From the NCBI GenBank assembly GCA_017550965.1, contig JAFZNK010000180.1, forward strand, positions 1 through 32,191: 32,191 nt of DNA, written 5' to 3'. How positions within the stretch are numbered: position 1 is the first letter of the stretch; each line of letters opens with the position of its first letter. Below are positions 24,672 through 32,191 of the stretch, in pieces. Origin of the DNA: Thermoguttaceae bacterium (GTDB taxonomy: Bacteria; Planctomycetota; Planctomycetia; Pirellulales; Thermoguttaceae). Position numbers and translations under genes: made by a program. The notes under the pieces were generated by a model. That model had not been told where the DNA came from and made no database searches. It saw only the letters and a list, made by a program, of their open reading frames with translations.

Positions 24672-25955
24672 TTACAGTTTAAACAGACGGCGCATCGCTT
24701 CAAGGAGTTTCGGCCCCGCTTCATTTTCAGCGGCTGCGCGCAACGAGACCGTCGGGGAGTGTAGCAGCTTATTAACAAGTCGGTCGAACGCATAGCGTAT
24801 TTCTTCTTCTGTGTGTTGATCGCACGATATTTTGTGAAGAAGTCGCTCGACTTCCGCGTCCTTCGTTTTTGACCAACTGTTTCTCAGTTGGCATATTGCG
24901 TCGATTGATTTTCGCGAATTTGCTTTTGAGATGAATTGATCCGCTTCTTCTTCAATAATTCGCAGCGCTTTAGGAATTTCTTGATCGCGTAATTCTTTAT
25001 TGCGCGTGCAAGCGGATTCAAGATCGTCGACTGTATAAAGATAGACGTTTGGAAGGTTTCCGATTGCCGCGTCAATATTTCTTGGAACGGAAAGATCTAA
25101 TATGAAAAGAGGACGAGCTGCTCTCGTCGTCTTTGAGAATTCCTGGAATTGATTAAGCGCGACAACCGGTTCGGACGCTCCTGTTGCGCAAATCACAAGG
25201 TCGGCGGAAGAAAGAACTTCAAAACGGCGATCCCAATCGACGACGATTCCTTTGAAATCATTAGCGAGTTTTTCCGCTTTTTCACGATTCCTATTTGCGA
25301 CAATTATGGACTTTGCCCCATAATCGGCCAGATATTTTAAGGTTTCTTCCGCCATTTCACCCGCCCCTAATACGAACGTCTTTTTATCGCTGAGACGTTC
25401 AAAAATGTTAAGGGCAAAATCGACGACAGCGACGCTGGGAATGCTTACTCTTCTTTTGAAAATCTCCGTTTCAACAGAGACGCGTTTTGCCGTTTTAAAA
25501 GCGGTTTGAAAGGCGTAGTTTAAAATAGGTCCCGTTGCGTTCATACGAACGGATAGCTCGTACGCTTTTTTCATTTGGGAAAGAATTTGGGGTTCCCCAA
25601 GGATCATGCTGTCAAGGCTGGAGGAAACTGAAAAAAGATGCGTGATTGCTTCAAAGTCGTCCAAACAATGAAAGTTACGTTCATACGGTTCAGGTTGAAT
25701 AGCCGGAATATCATGCTTATGTCGGGGAGCTACTAAAAAAGGAAAAACGTTTTCATAAGAAGGAACGTCGTCTTTTTCTGTCGCAATGTATAACTCGGTT
25801 CTGTTGCACGTGGATACAAACGCCGCTTCTACAGTAGGATATTGAACGCGCCATTGGCTTAACGCCTCTTTCACGCCGGAAGCGTCAAAGGAAAAAAGTT
25901 CGCGTATTTCAATAGGCGATTTGCGACTGTTAAGACCGATAACTCGAATCGGCAT
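24672..25955 (-). CDS. hemA: Glutamyl-tRNA reductase
   Basis: 427 residues. It reduces Glu-tRNA to glutamate-1-semialdehyde, the first committed step of C5 haem/tetrapyrrole synthesis. VIGLNSRKSPIEIRE opens it, and the nucleophile is in VSTCNRTELY (C50). FSVSSSLDSMILGEPQILSQMKKAYE is the substrate-binding signature. The NADPH domain shows FVLGAGEMAEETLKYLADYGAKSIIVANR and ADLVICATGASEP. The C-terminal helical dimerisation domain ends LRAAAENEAGPKLLEAMRRLFKL. AAGGAG precedes the ATG by about eight bases. It lies 65 bases after the HemX-like gene in the same direction, the pairing seen in many bacteria. Confidence 0.96.
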   Translation of the reverse strand: MPIRVIGLNSRKSPIEIRELFSFDASGVKEALSQWRVQYPTVEAAFVSTCNRTELYIATEKDDVPSYENVFPFLVAPRHKHDIPAIQPEPYERNFHCLDDFEAITHLFSVSSSLDSMILGEPQILSQMKKAYELSVRMNATGPILNYAFQTAFKTAKRVSVETEIFKRRVSIPSVAVVDFALNIFERLSDKKTFVLGAGEMAEETLKYLADYGAKSIIVANRNREKAEKLANDFKGIVVDWDRRFEVLSSADLVICATGASEPVVALNQFQEFSKTTRAARPLFILDLSVPRNIDAAIGNLPNVYLYTVDDLESACTRNKELRDQEIPKALRIIEEEADQFISKANSRKSIDAICQLRNSWSKTKDAEVERLLHKISCDQHTEEEIRYAFDRLVNKLLHSPTVSLRAAAENEAGPKLLEAMRRLFKL

Positions 25956-26020
25956 AAAACTGCTCCTTGGAATATTCCCAGACTAGCAAAGGGGACTGAA
26001 CAAAAAGGATTGTATGAACG

Positions 26021-26953
26021 TCAATAACCGTCGTCATTTTCTCTAAGAAAGACGTTTATATTCTCCCGATTCAGTCTTGATTCGTTCGGTGGGACGATTC
26101 CTGTTTCAAGTCTTGAAGAAGTCAGTCCACGCCAATGTCCCTGATTTGTGAACGCGGCGAAAAAAAGTAAAATAATTAACGCGACGCAACATATGAAAGA
26201 AAGAGTCGCGTCGTTGGCGTTGGCGTCTTGCTCTTTTCTCAAGAGTCGGCGAATTCTCGAAAAAAACGCGATAAAAAATAAAACGGTCGCTCCAACAATT
26301 ACCGGATCTTCCCACACCGCTGTTTGGCGAACGTTTTCGGAAACAAATATTTGCAGGTAGAAGCCGCAAATGACGCCGATTCCAAGGAAAAGAACGGCGA
26401 CGTTTGTAGCGTGTCTCGTGCCGCATCCTAACCACTCAAGCGTGGGGAGGGTAAATCTCGCGGAAAAGATCTTATGTTTTAGTCGATAACGTTGCAGAAG
26501 GAACATCGTTCCCGTAACTGCTCCCAGAAAGGAGACAAGCGTCGCCATTAACAACGCGCCGGCATGAATCGTTCGGATCCAACGACATGTCGCGTTTTCC
26601 GGAAACACAATATTCGTTGCGTTTAGTCCTAATATCAACGCCGTAAAAGTTAAAGGAAACAAAAAAAGTCCAAACTGTATTTTGGAGTAAAAAACGCTCA
26701 AATAGACTTGAACAAGAATCAAGCCAAAAGCCAGGACATAAAACCAGCCGCTTGCGTTCGAGAAAAAATGATCGTTCTGAAGGAGGTTGTTTCGACAGAG
26801 AGACACTCCGTGTATAACGGCCCCAAGACACAAAAAAACGAAACTGGACGCCCGCAAAACAGAACTGCGCTTGAATCGAAATCTTAGTAATTCAAGTAAA
26901 AATGCGCCTGAATAGCAGGTAAAGAAACAAATAACTTCAACGCCCCTTAGCAT
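26021..26953 (-). CDS. HemX/CcsA-like cytochrome c assembly membrane protein
   Basis: 310 residues with about eight hydrophobic helices. CcsA-family outline: ASGWFYVLAFGLILVQVYLSV, RTIHAGALLMATLVSFLGAVTGTMFLLQRYRLK, GCGTRHATNVAVLFLGIGVICGFYLQ and VWEDPVIVGATVLFFIAFF. The WWD haem-binding motif of true CcsA is reduced to W-E-D-P, so haem export to apocytochrome is doubtful. HemX-type proteins encoded beside hemA are thought to tune HemA level or haem handling. GGAG is six bases before the ATG. It is placed 32 bases after the DUF1349-like gene and 65 bases before hemA, probably one transcript. There is no CcsB/ResB partner in the window. Confidence 0.83.
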   Translation of the reverse strand: MLRGVEVICFFTCYSGAFLLELLRFRFKRSSVLRASSFVFLCLGAVIHGVSLCRNNLLQNDHFFSNASGWFYVLAFGLILVQVYLSVFYSKIQFGLFLFPLTFTALILGLNATNIVFPENATCRWIRTIHAGALLMATLVSFLGAVTGTMFLLQRYRLKHKIFSARFTLPTLEWLGCGTRHATNVAVLFLGIGVICGFYLQIFVSENVRQTAVWEDPVIVGATVLFFIAFFSRIRRLLRKEQDANANDATLSFICCVALIILLFFAAFTNQGHWRGLTSSRLETGIVPPNESRLNRENINVFLRENDDGY

Positions 26954-26985
26954 TTTGGCTCCAATAGCGGACAGCGCGTCGGACG

Positions 26986-27636
26986 TTAATTCTTAATTTT
27001 TTCGACGCGAAAATAGAAAAAACGCGCCCATTGATCCTGATTAGCGCTTTTTTGCGGACCGTTCCAACATTGTAAGCTAATCTTGTCGTTAGGAGCGCTT
27101 TCGATTCGTCCTTCATATACGCGACGGAACGAAGTCTCATTTTGTCCGCAATACTCAGCGACAATATACTGTCCAGTTACCGTTAATCTAAGTCGACCTC
27201 CTTGAGAATTAACGGGAACTTTGCTGGGGAAAACGTACATTTGACCGTCGACGTTTTCAAAGACAAGTTTGAAAAGAACTCGCTCGTTCTGAATCCAGTA
27301 AACCCCGCATTGCTGGTATTGGGTTTGCGGTTTTGTAACAAAACAACATTCTGTTTCTATTCGATAGGAGCAATCCTCCTGTTCGTTGGCGCCTCGTAAA
27401 AAGGATAAAGGCCTGGCGAGCACGTTTCGCGCCTCCCGTTCGCTGAACGGTTCTGTAAGAATCTCCAACGCATTGTTGACGAAACGTCTACAAGCCGAGT
27501 TTTCTCGCATCCAAACCCAGCCGGGTTTGAGCGAACCTTCAAAACGATCCTCGAAAACGATTTCTTGTGTGAATGCTGTTGAATTAACCAAACTTGTCAC
27601 GACGAACAGGCAAGCGATCAATATACGAGACTTCAT
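26986..27636 (-). CDS. Secreted concanavalin-like protein (DUF1349-like)
   Basis: 216 residues. A signal peptide ends around TAFTQE. The mature part reads like the jelly-roll found alone or at the C-terminus of GH43 enzymes: VFEDRFEGSLKPGWVWMRENSACRRFVNNALEILTEP, ARPLSF, QYQQCGVYWIQNERVLFKLVFENVDGQMYVFPSKVP, LRLTVTGQYIVAEYCG and WARFFYFRVEKI. Such domains may bind or sense polysaccharide. I see no catalytic residues. It is the first gene of a likely three-gene run with the HemX-like and hemA genes, although the functional link is unclear. ATG 27636 has only a weak AAAG ribosome site, and a structured leader may lie before it. Confidence 0.75.
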   Translation of the reverse strand: MKSRILIACLFVVTSLVNSTAFTQEIVFEDRFEGSLKPGWVWMRENSACRRFVNNALEILTEPFSEREARNVLARPLSFLRGANEQEDCSYRIETECCFVTKPQTQYQQCGVYWIQNERVLFKLVFENVDGQMYVFPSKVPVNSQGGRLRLTVTGQYIVAEYCGQNETSFRRVYEGRIESAPNDKISLQCWNGPQKSANQDQWARFFYFRVEKIKN

Positions 27637-27942
27637 TGTTCTTTGATGAACTACTCAAAAACCGTTAAATAAACGCTGTAATCAAGGGAAACGCTTCGCG
27701 GACGCTAGTATCCGCTCAGCGATTAAGGCGGGCATTGACGTGGGGAATCAGTTACTTCCCAAAAGGACGTTTGCGTATCAAACAGGACAGTCGTTACCCG
27801 AGACGTCGTCATGGGCAACCTCTGTCTAATTCTCCTTTTAGAGAAAACCCCATGCATATTTTAAACCAATTACGTACGCTAATGCGAATACATTGCGTTT
27901 TTAAAGATAATTTTTCTAAAAAAGTTATAAGGTTTGTAGAGA
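27637..27942 (-). other. 306-base gap between glycosyltransferase and DUF1349-like genes
   Basis: There is no convincing gene. The frame at 27735-28010 runs into the glycosyltransferase gene and has no family features. The region near 27692-27721 forms a strong hairpin (separate entry). A second weaker pairing (GGGGA with TTCCC around 27741-27764) lies next to it. Confidence 0.5.
27692..27721 (-). other. Hairpin with tandem G.A internal loop in the leader of the DUF1349-hemX-hemA genes
   Basis: On the minus strand CGCT-GA-GCGGA pairs with TCCGC-GA-AGCG around an 8-base loop. The two facing GA steps would form sheared G.A pairs, typical of structured RNA. It ends about 56 bases before the ATG at 27636. 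I recognise no known riboswitch class. Confidence 0.4.
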
Positions 27943-29424
27943 TTATACCGATTGTAGTGATTTATTTAATTTTGAAAAGAAGGCTTCTTTTGCAATTTGT
28001 ATCCCAATAACGGTAAGAATTGGGAGGAACGCTTCCAATGGCGCCCGCATTCTCATATTGGTCCAGTAAATCAAGTGGGGTATTTGAACTGAAAGAATCA
28101 GGAGTATCCCCCATAGCAGGGGCGTTTCCAAGAAACGTCGGCTACCGTTAAAAGATTTTCTGTAATTTCGTCTCATACATCCACAGAACAGTCCGACGAA
28201 TGCAAAGAATAGTTCAAACGCATAAAAACAACCGACGGCATATCTGAGGTAAGTTCTGGTTGACGTCTTTGAACTCGAGATACGGTCGACGTCGTTCGGG
28301 ACGAGTCTCCATAGCTCTCCAACGCGTATGAAGCAAGAATACAAAAAAGTTTGAGGAGACGAAGATACTGTTTTTTGGGCTTCCTGACGGGTCCACTTGT
28401 CTTGAAAAAGTTCCGCCTCCTTTGTGTTCTCTTCAATATTGTTTTCTTCAAACGCTAGTTTAAGCTGTTTTTCACGGCGTTCGTGAAAACTTTGGGGATT
28501 CCAGAGCGACCATGGCGGCGACGTTTGATAATGACGATAGAGTTCGGGATTGTTAGCCAGGTAAAGAGTGTATCCGCCGTGAGTTGTCGTTAAAATTGGA
28601 CGATGAAATTCATGGAGATTTCTAACTGCCCAAGGAACGACGACAACTCCCAGTCCGAGGAGTAAAAACACGACGTTTGACAGATTTTTAAGCGTTCTGA
28701 CGCGATTGAAAACGCCAGCTTTATTAACTAACAAAACCGTCGAAAAACCAATGGCGAGAAAGCATAGGAAGACTAATCCCACGAAAGCAAAGAATGCCGG
28801 TCTGCACAGCGTCGATAATCCGAAAAGGACGCCAAGGACAAGATATAGAACGACGCTAAATCGTGAACTGCGTTTTTGGATGCAAACAACGATACCGAGA
28901 AGAGTTATCGCCGAGAAGAACGCTGCGAGCGTTTCGGTCATTACCAGACGGGACTGTTGTAGCAGAATTGGATCAACTGCAACTAAAAGACTGGCAAAAG
29001 CCGCGCTTCTTTGGGAAAGATCGGCATACAAGGCCAAGCGATAGACCAACAAGACGGTCGCTAAACCGATGATCCAGTGCAGTAGCGCTATCGAAGCGTT
29101 TCGAGAAAGCGCCAGATTGGAACCGATTGCGCCCTTTGTTTTTCCATTTGCGGAACGAGTAGTCGGCGTTTGGAGAAATGCGAGCTCTTTTAAAGTCCAC
29201 GGATAGAGCGGAGGACGAAAGGCTGTCGCCTGGTCGCCCGTTCCAAAGATTCCGTAAGACGACCAATTCTCCGCCAGTCGAGCGTATCCGTCCGGATCGT
29301 CGTTGAAAGAAGAAAGGGAAATAAAAAGAACTCCCCCACGAATGAGTAACGTCAAGATCAGGAGAAGAAGAAAGGGGGAATTCTTTTGATTTGCCGCAGC
29401 AGAACGTCGTTCGTTTTGTTTCAT
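27943..29424 (-). CDS. Polytopic glycosyltransferase (GT39/PMT-2 or ArnT-like)
   Basis: 493 residues, with about ten hydrophobic helices. The first outer loop carries FNDDPDGYARLAENW, which matches the acidic catalytic loop of GT-C enzymes. ATAFRPPLYPW follows, then the helical core. A large periplasmic-type segment (TTTHGGYTLYLANNPELYRHYQ..., LVPNDVDRISS) lies before the last helices. Such enzymes move sugars from polyprenyl-phosphate carriers to lipids or proteins in the inner membrane. The true acceptor is unknown. GGAG is six bases before the ATG at 29424. It begins 69 bases after the CE15 esterase stop and could be co-transcribed with it. Confidence 0.8.
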   Translation of the reverse strand: MKQNERRSAAANQKNSPFLLLLILTLLIRGGVLFISLSSFNDDPDGYARLAENWSSYGIFGTGDQATAFRPPLYPWTLKELAFLQTPTTRSANGKTKGAIGSNLALSRNASIALLHWIIGLATVLLVYRLALYADLSQRSAAFASLLVAVDPILLQQSRLVMTETLAAFFSAITLLGIVVCIQKRSSRFSVVLYLVLGVLFGLSTLCRPAFFAFVGLVFLCFLAIGFSTVLLVNKAGVFNRVRTLKNLSNVVFLLLGLGVVVVPWAVRNLHEFHRPILTTTHGGYTLYLANNPELYRHYQTSPPWSLWNPQSFHERREKQLKLAFEENNIEENTKEAELFQDKWTRQEAQKTVSSSPQTFLYSCFIRVGELWRLVPNDVDRISSSKTSTRTYLRYAVGCFYAFELFFAFVGLFCGCMRRNYRKSFNGSRRFLETPLLWGILLILSVQIPHLIYWTNMRMRAPLEAFLPILTVIGIQIAKEAFFSKLNKSLQSV

Positions 29425-29493
29425 GGTAAACTCCGAGTTACAAAGATGAAGACAACATACTGCGGCGTTATAGAATCTATCGAGCGACAGTAA

Positions 29494-30801
29494 TCACTTT
29501 TGCGCGCCAAAAATCGAATTGGCGAAATTAACATATTGCTCCCAATCAAAATCGGTAACGTCATGTTTGCCCGTGCGTCTGTGATAACGAATCGTCGCTC
29601 CAACGGACACGTCGACGTCTGGTTCTTCCGTAACTCCGCCGAAACCGTCTGTGCCGAGAAGACGATAAACAGGATCTGCGTTGAGCGCAGACAGGAATTC
29701 TCCCTTGGGATCAGCCCATAGGTCTTCACTGGCGCTTGCGACGTAAACGGGGCGAGGCGCTATTAGCGCAATTAACTCGTGTTCGTCCATCGGAAGATCG
29801 TTGACGCGGTCTCCGTACTTATGGAAATTTGCGCAGAACCAATGAGGGAAAGATTGGTTAATTCTTTTTACCGTCTCGCCAAATTCACGACGAGAAAGCG
29901 CCGCTCCGCCGCAACCGGAATTGTTAGAAACGACGCCTGCAAAACGTTCGTCGTTAGCTCCACACCAGAGAGCGGTCTTACCAAGTCGAGAATGGCCTAG
30001 AAGAACGACCTTTTTAGAATCGATTTCAGGAAGCGTTTCCAAACAGTCAAGCGCGCGAGACAAGCCCCAAGCCCAAGCGGAGATTGTCGCCGGATAATCT
30101 CCCGATTCCACATCGAAGTTAGTGAAGAGCGGATGAACGCCGTTTTTGAAACCGTCGTCAAAATCGGGGTCAATTTCTTCGTAGAAAACGGTGGCGATAG
30201 CGTAACCGCTGTTGACAATTCTTTCATAAGACCAGCGCGACTTGGCGACTCCTCGAACTTCGTCAGGAGATTTATCTTTATTGTGAATGGTCTCGTCAGC
30301 GACAGAAACTGGAATATTTACGTCGTCGTTTGTCGTGTGATTGCCCTGAAAGTTGGGCATGAGAAACGCAGGAACCGCTCCTTTACGATCGTTGGGCACG
30401 ACAATCATCAGATCCATTTTGGGCTTCGATTCAGGCGCGTTGAAATAGACGCGCTCAACTTTTATAGTCGCTTTGCCGCCAAGGAACTTGTCGTAAGTGA
30501 AAATCTCTTCAAATTTGATTTTTGAGAGGTCCGCCTCGGGATATTTGCCAAACATCTCCGTTTGAAATTGTTTGAGGATTTCGGGACGACGAATATTTTT
30601 CCAATCTTCCGGAGTATCAATTTTTGTTCCGTCTTCCGCGATTAGCGGATCCGGAAGGACATACTGGGGGACCTTTGATTCGTCGTAATTGGCGTTTTGG
30701 CCAAAAGCAATATGTGAATCAAAAGAAAAAGCCCCAAACGTCAACGCGGCTAATGTTGAGAGGCTAAGAATTGAAGCAAAGCTCAAATGGGAGAATCGCA
30801 T
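29494..30801 (-). CDS. Glucuronoyl esterase, carbohydrate esterase family 15-like
   Basis: 435 residues with a signal peptide (hydrophobic to about GAFSFDSHIAFGQ). Alpha/beta-hydrolase: the nucleophile is in VVLLGHSRLGKTALW (S271), VVSNNSGCGGAALSRREFGE is a CE15 hallmark, LIAPRPVYVASASEDLWADP holds the acid-side region, and the catalytic His is in TGKHDVTDF (H413). CE15 enzymes cut ester links between lignin and glucuronoxylan, so the protein would act outside the cytoplasm on plant cell-wall material. A ribosome site AAGGATA precedes the ATG at 30801. Upstream lies an inverted-repeat element (30834-30880) and the divergent aldo/keto reductase. A CE15 call is by motif; a related acetyl-xylan esterase-like protein is the alternative. 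Confidence 0.87.
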   Translation of the reverse strand: MRFSHLSFASILSLSTLAALTFGAFSFDSHIAFGQNANYDESKVPQYVLPDPLIAEDGTKIDTPEDWKNIRRPEILKQFQTEMFGKYPEADLSKIKFEEIFTYDKFLGGKATIKVERVYFNAPESKPKMDLMIVVPNDRKGAVPAFLMPNFQGNHTTNDDVNIPVSVADETIHNKDKSPDEVRGVAKSRWSYERIVNSGYAIATVFYEEIDPDFDDGFKNGVHPLFTNFDVESGDYPATISAWAWGLSRALDCLETLPEIDSKKVVLLGHSRLGKTALWCGANDERFAGVVSNNSGCGGAALSRREFGETVKRINQSFPHWFCANFHKYGDRVNDLPMDEHELIALIAPRPVYVASASEDLWADPKGEFLSALNADPVYRLLGTDGFGGVTEEPDVDVSVGATIRYHRRTGKHDVTDFDWEQYVNFANSIFGAQK

Positions 30802-30833
30802 GACTTATCCTTTATAGCGGTAAAAAGGTAAAC

Positions 30834-30880
30834 GTAATAACGAGCAGAGTAATTCCGCTCGCTAAGAGCGACGTTATTAC
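30834..30880. promoter_or_regulatory. Inverted repeat with nested hairpin upstream of the CE15 gene (possible operator)
   Basis: GTAATAACG (30834-30842) and CGTTATTAC (30872-30880) are perfectly complementary over a 29-base centre, which itself holds CGCTC/GAGCG. The element lies 33 bases from the esterase start, in the divergent gap with the reductase gene. Confidence 0.5.
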
Positions 30881-31008
30881 ACAATGAACAGTCGTCGGTC
30901 GACTGGATTAATTCTACCTGAACGGAGCGATAATAACAAGTTTTTCTCGGAAATTTTTAGAAAAGAAAGACGGTCGAATTATCTTTAGGTTTCGAGTAAA
31001 AGCCCAAC

Positions 31009-31036
31009 TTGAAGCGCGCTCGATTTTTCTTATAAT
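31009..31036 (+). promoter_or_regulatory. sigma70-type promoter of the aldo/keto reductase gene
   Basis: TTGAAG (31009-31014) and TATAAT (31031-31036) with a 16-base spacer, about 55 bases before the ATG. Confidence 0.7.
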
Positions 31037-31043
31037 GAGCGCG
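31015..31043. promoter_or_regulatory. Inverted repeat overlapping the reductase promoter (possible operator)
   Basis: CGCGCTC (31015-31021) directly after the -35 and GAGCGCG (31037-31043) directly after the -10 are perfect complements. They bracket the -10 box as a repressor site would. Confidence 0.5.
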
Positions 31044-31089
31044 TATTTGCGGGGAGAGACGGCCTTTTTCATAAACCATTAGGTGATTT

Positions 31090-32121
31090 ATGCGGTTTTG
31101 TCAAATTGGATCAACGGATGTTAGCGCTTCGGTTATTGCTCTCGGAACTTGGGCGTTAGGCGGTTGGATGTGGGGCGGTAGCGACGATTCCGTCGCTTTT
31201 AATACGATTCGCACGGCTCTGGACGCTGGAATAACCACAATCGACACGGCTCCAATTTATGGATTTGGACGTTCTGAAACTGTTGTCGGTCAAGCGATCC
31301 GCGGACTGCGTCGCGATTCCATTGTTATTGCTTCGAAATGCGGCTTGTACTGGTCGTTGCAACCTCTACGGCCAAATGTTGGAGAACGACATTGTTTTGC
31401 CGACGACGACGGAAGAACAGAATCGCTTGAAAAGTATGTCGTGTATCGTCTGCTTCGTCCCGAGATTGTTCGACAGGGCGTCGAGGATAGTTTGCGTCGA
31501 TTGGGAACGGATTATATCGATTTAATGCAGGTTCATCATGTTTCCGATAAGACGACTCCTATTGCGGAAACGATGGGAGTTCTGGAAGATATGAAACGAG
31601 AAGGTAAGATCCGCGCGATTGGTGTTTCTAACGCGTCACGATTTCAACTGGAGGAGTATTCCAATTGCGGCGTTCTTGACGCTGATCAGGAGCGGTTTTC
31701 CATGCTGGATCGTCGCGTTGAGAGGAACGGCGTTCTCGATTTTTGTCGTGATAAAGACGTTTCTTTTCTCGCCTATTCTCCCCTTGAAAACGGTTTATTA
31801 ACAGGGAAAATTGACCCTGAAAGAGAGTTTAAGCGCGGCGATCTCAGGATAAATAACCCGACCTTTTCCAGAGAAAACGTTGTTCGCGTTAATAAAGCGT
31901 TAACCGCGCTGGGCGACGTTGCGAAACGTTATTGCCTCAATATGGGGCAATTCGCCGCCGCATGGGTCGCGTCGCGCTATGAGAAGACTGTTGTGCTTTG
32001 CGGAGCGAGAACGCCCGAACAAGCAATTTCTAACGCACTGGCGGGCGACGCGACGTTAGGCGTCGACGACTACGAAGAGGTTGATTCTATCTTGAGTGAT
32101 TTTGGATTGTTAGACGCATGA
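31090..32121 (+). CDS. Aldo/keto reductase
   Basis: 343 residues. NADPH-dependent reduction of carbonyls, with a typical (beta/alpha)8 barrel. The catalytic tetrad is D52 and Y57 in IDTAPIYGFGRSE, K83 in IVIASKCGLYW and H149 in DLMQVHH. TPIAETMGVLEDMKREGKIRAIGVSNAS is the barrel strand common to AKR11/12/13-like enzymes, and SYSPL is represented by LAYSPLENGLLTGKI. The cofactor loop is near AWVASRYEKTVVLCGARTPEQ. AGGTGA lies just before the ATG. It is divergent from the CE15 esterase and probably controlled by the inverted repeat over its promoter. A sugar or aldehyde substrate is likely but not shown by the sequence. The last 70 bases of the window after it show nothing. Confidence 0.93.
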   Translation: MRFCQIGSTDVSASVIALGTWALGGWMWGGSDDSVAFNTIRTALDAGITTIDTAPIYGFGRSETVVGQAIRGLRRDSIVIASKCGLYWSLQPLRPNVGERHCFADDDGRTESLEKYVVYRLLRPEIVRQGVEDSLRRLGTDYIDLMQVHHVSDKTTPIAETMGVLEDMKREGKIRAIGVSNASRFQLEEYSNCGVLDADQERFSMLDRRVERNGVLDFCRDKDVSFLAYSPLENGLLTGKIDPEREFKRGDLRINNPTFSRENVVRVNKALTALGDVAKRYCLNMGQFAAAWVASRYEKTVVLCGARTPEQAISNALAGDATLGVDDYEEVDSILSDFGLLDA

Positions 32122-32191
32122 ATCCTAGCTTAGCCGGCTACCCTGAGCGTTTGTAGCGGCATAATCTCGGCGTGTCTCGCACGCGCCTCAA

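Noticed and set aside
27735..28010. Possible small gene on the plus strand at the end of the glycosyltransferase gene
   Set aside because: It overlaps the gene on the other strand and shows no family features; a structured leader or nothing is more likely.
1..32191. CRISPR array, prophage, tRNA or rRNA genes
   Set aside because: No regularly spaced repeats, phage genes or RNA gene signatures were seen on either strand.

Overview
The window most likely comes from a PVC-group bacterium, and Planctomycetota is my best guess. It could be a moderate-GC, host-gut or sediment lineage that degrades plant glycans. The reasoning is by gene type, not by any rRNA, which is absent. It carries a Tat-exported Gfo/Idh/MocA oxidoreductase, a CE15 glucuronoyl esterase, a GH78-type rhamnosidase, a DUF1349-like secreted protein, a glutamyl-tRNA reductase next to a HemX/CcsA-like protein, an IF-2 with a very long disordered arm, and a polar amino-acid ABC system of a fused SBP-permease type.

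Layout. 1-582 (-): 5' part of a secreted Gfo/Idh/MocA oxidoreductase running off the left edge. 781-4435 (+): amino-acid ABC transporter made of a circularly permuted solute-binding protein, a permease and an ATPase with an extra C-terminal domain. The first two genes each have their own copy of one promoter-leader-signal-peptide module, with a strong terminator between them. 4461-4492 is a perfect palindrome acting as terminator between the transporter and the convergent parAB pair (4512-6312, -). 6537-8339 (+): membrane histidine kinase with a periplasmic CXXCH haem motif. 8476-10130: a complete IS66-type element with 14-bp inverted repeats and a 7/8 target duplication. It sits immediately upstream of a rhamnosidase gene (10181-12733) that is cut in two by one in-frame TAG.

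13275-18586 (+) is the translation/transcription core nusA-infB-rbfA, without rimP and with unusually wide spacers. 18721-20442 (+) is an endonuclease III-like fold protein with a degenerate hairpin and a 300-residue Lys/Ser-rich tail. 20877-21632 is a YebC/PmpR regulator, and 21811-24645 is ComEC (DNA uptake), convergent with a hemA / HemX-like / secreted DUF1349-like run on the minus strand (27636 to 24672). 27943-29424 (membrane glycosyltransferase) and 29494-30801 (CE15 esterase) are also on the minus strand. An aldo/keto reductase (31090-32121, +) diverges from the esterase, and its promoter is overlapped by an inverted repeat.

How the genes work together. The ABC genes form one import system. 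CE15 esterase, rhamnosidase, Gfo/Idh and aldo/keto reductase fit breakdown of plant cell-wall sugars, although they are scattered. The strongest novelty candidates are the permuted and split SBP/permease with its duplicated 5' module, the HATPase-like tail on the ABC ATPase, the IS66 insertion beside a dying rhamnosidase gene, and the basic-tailed EndoIII-like protein. I found no CRISPR, tRNA, rRNA, phage or defence system.
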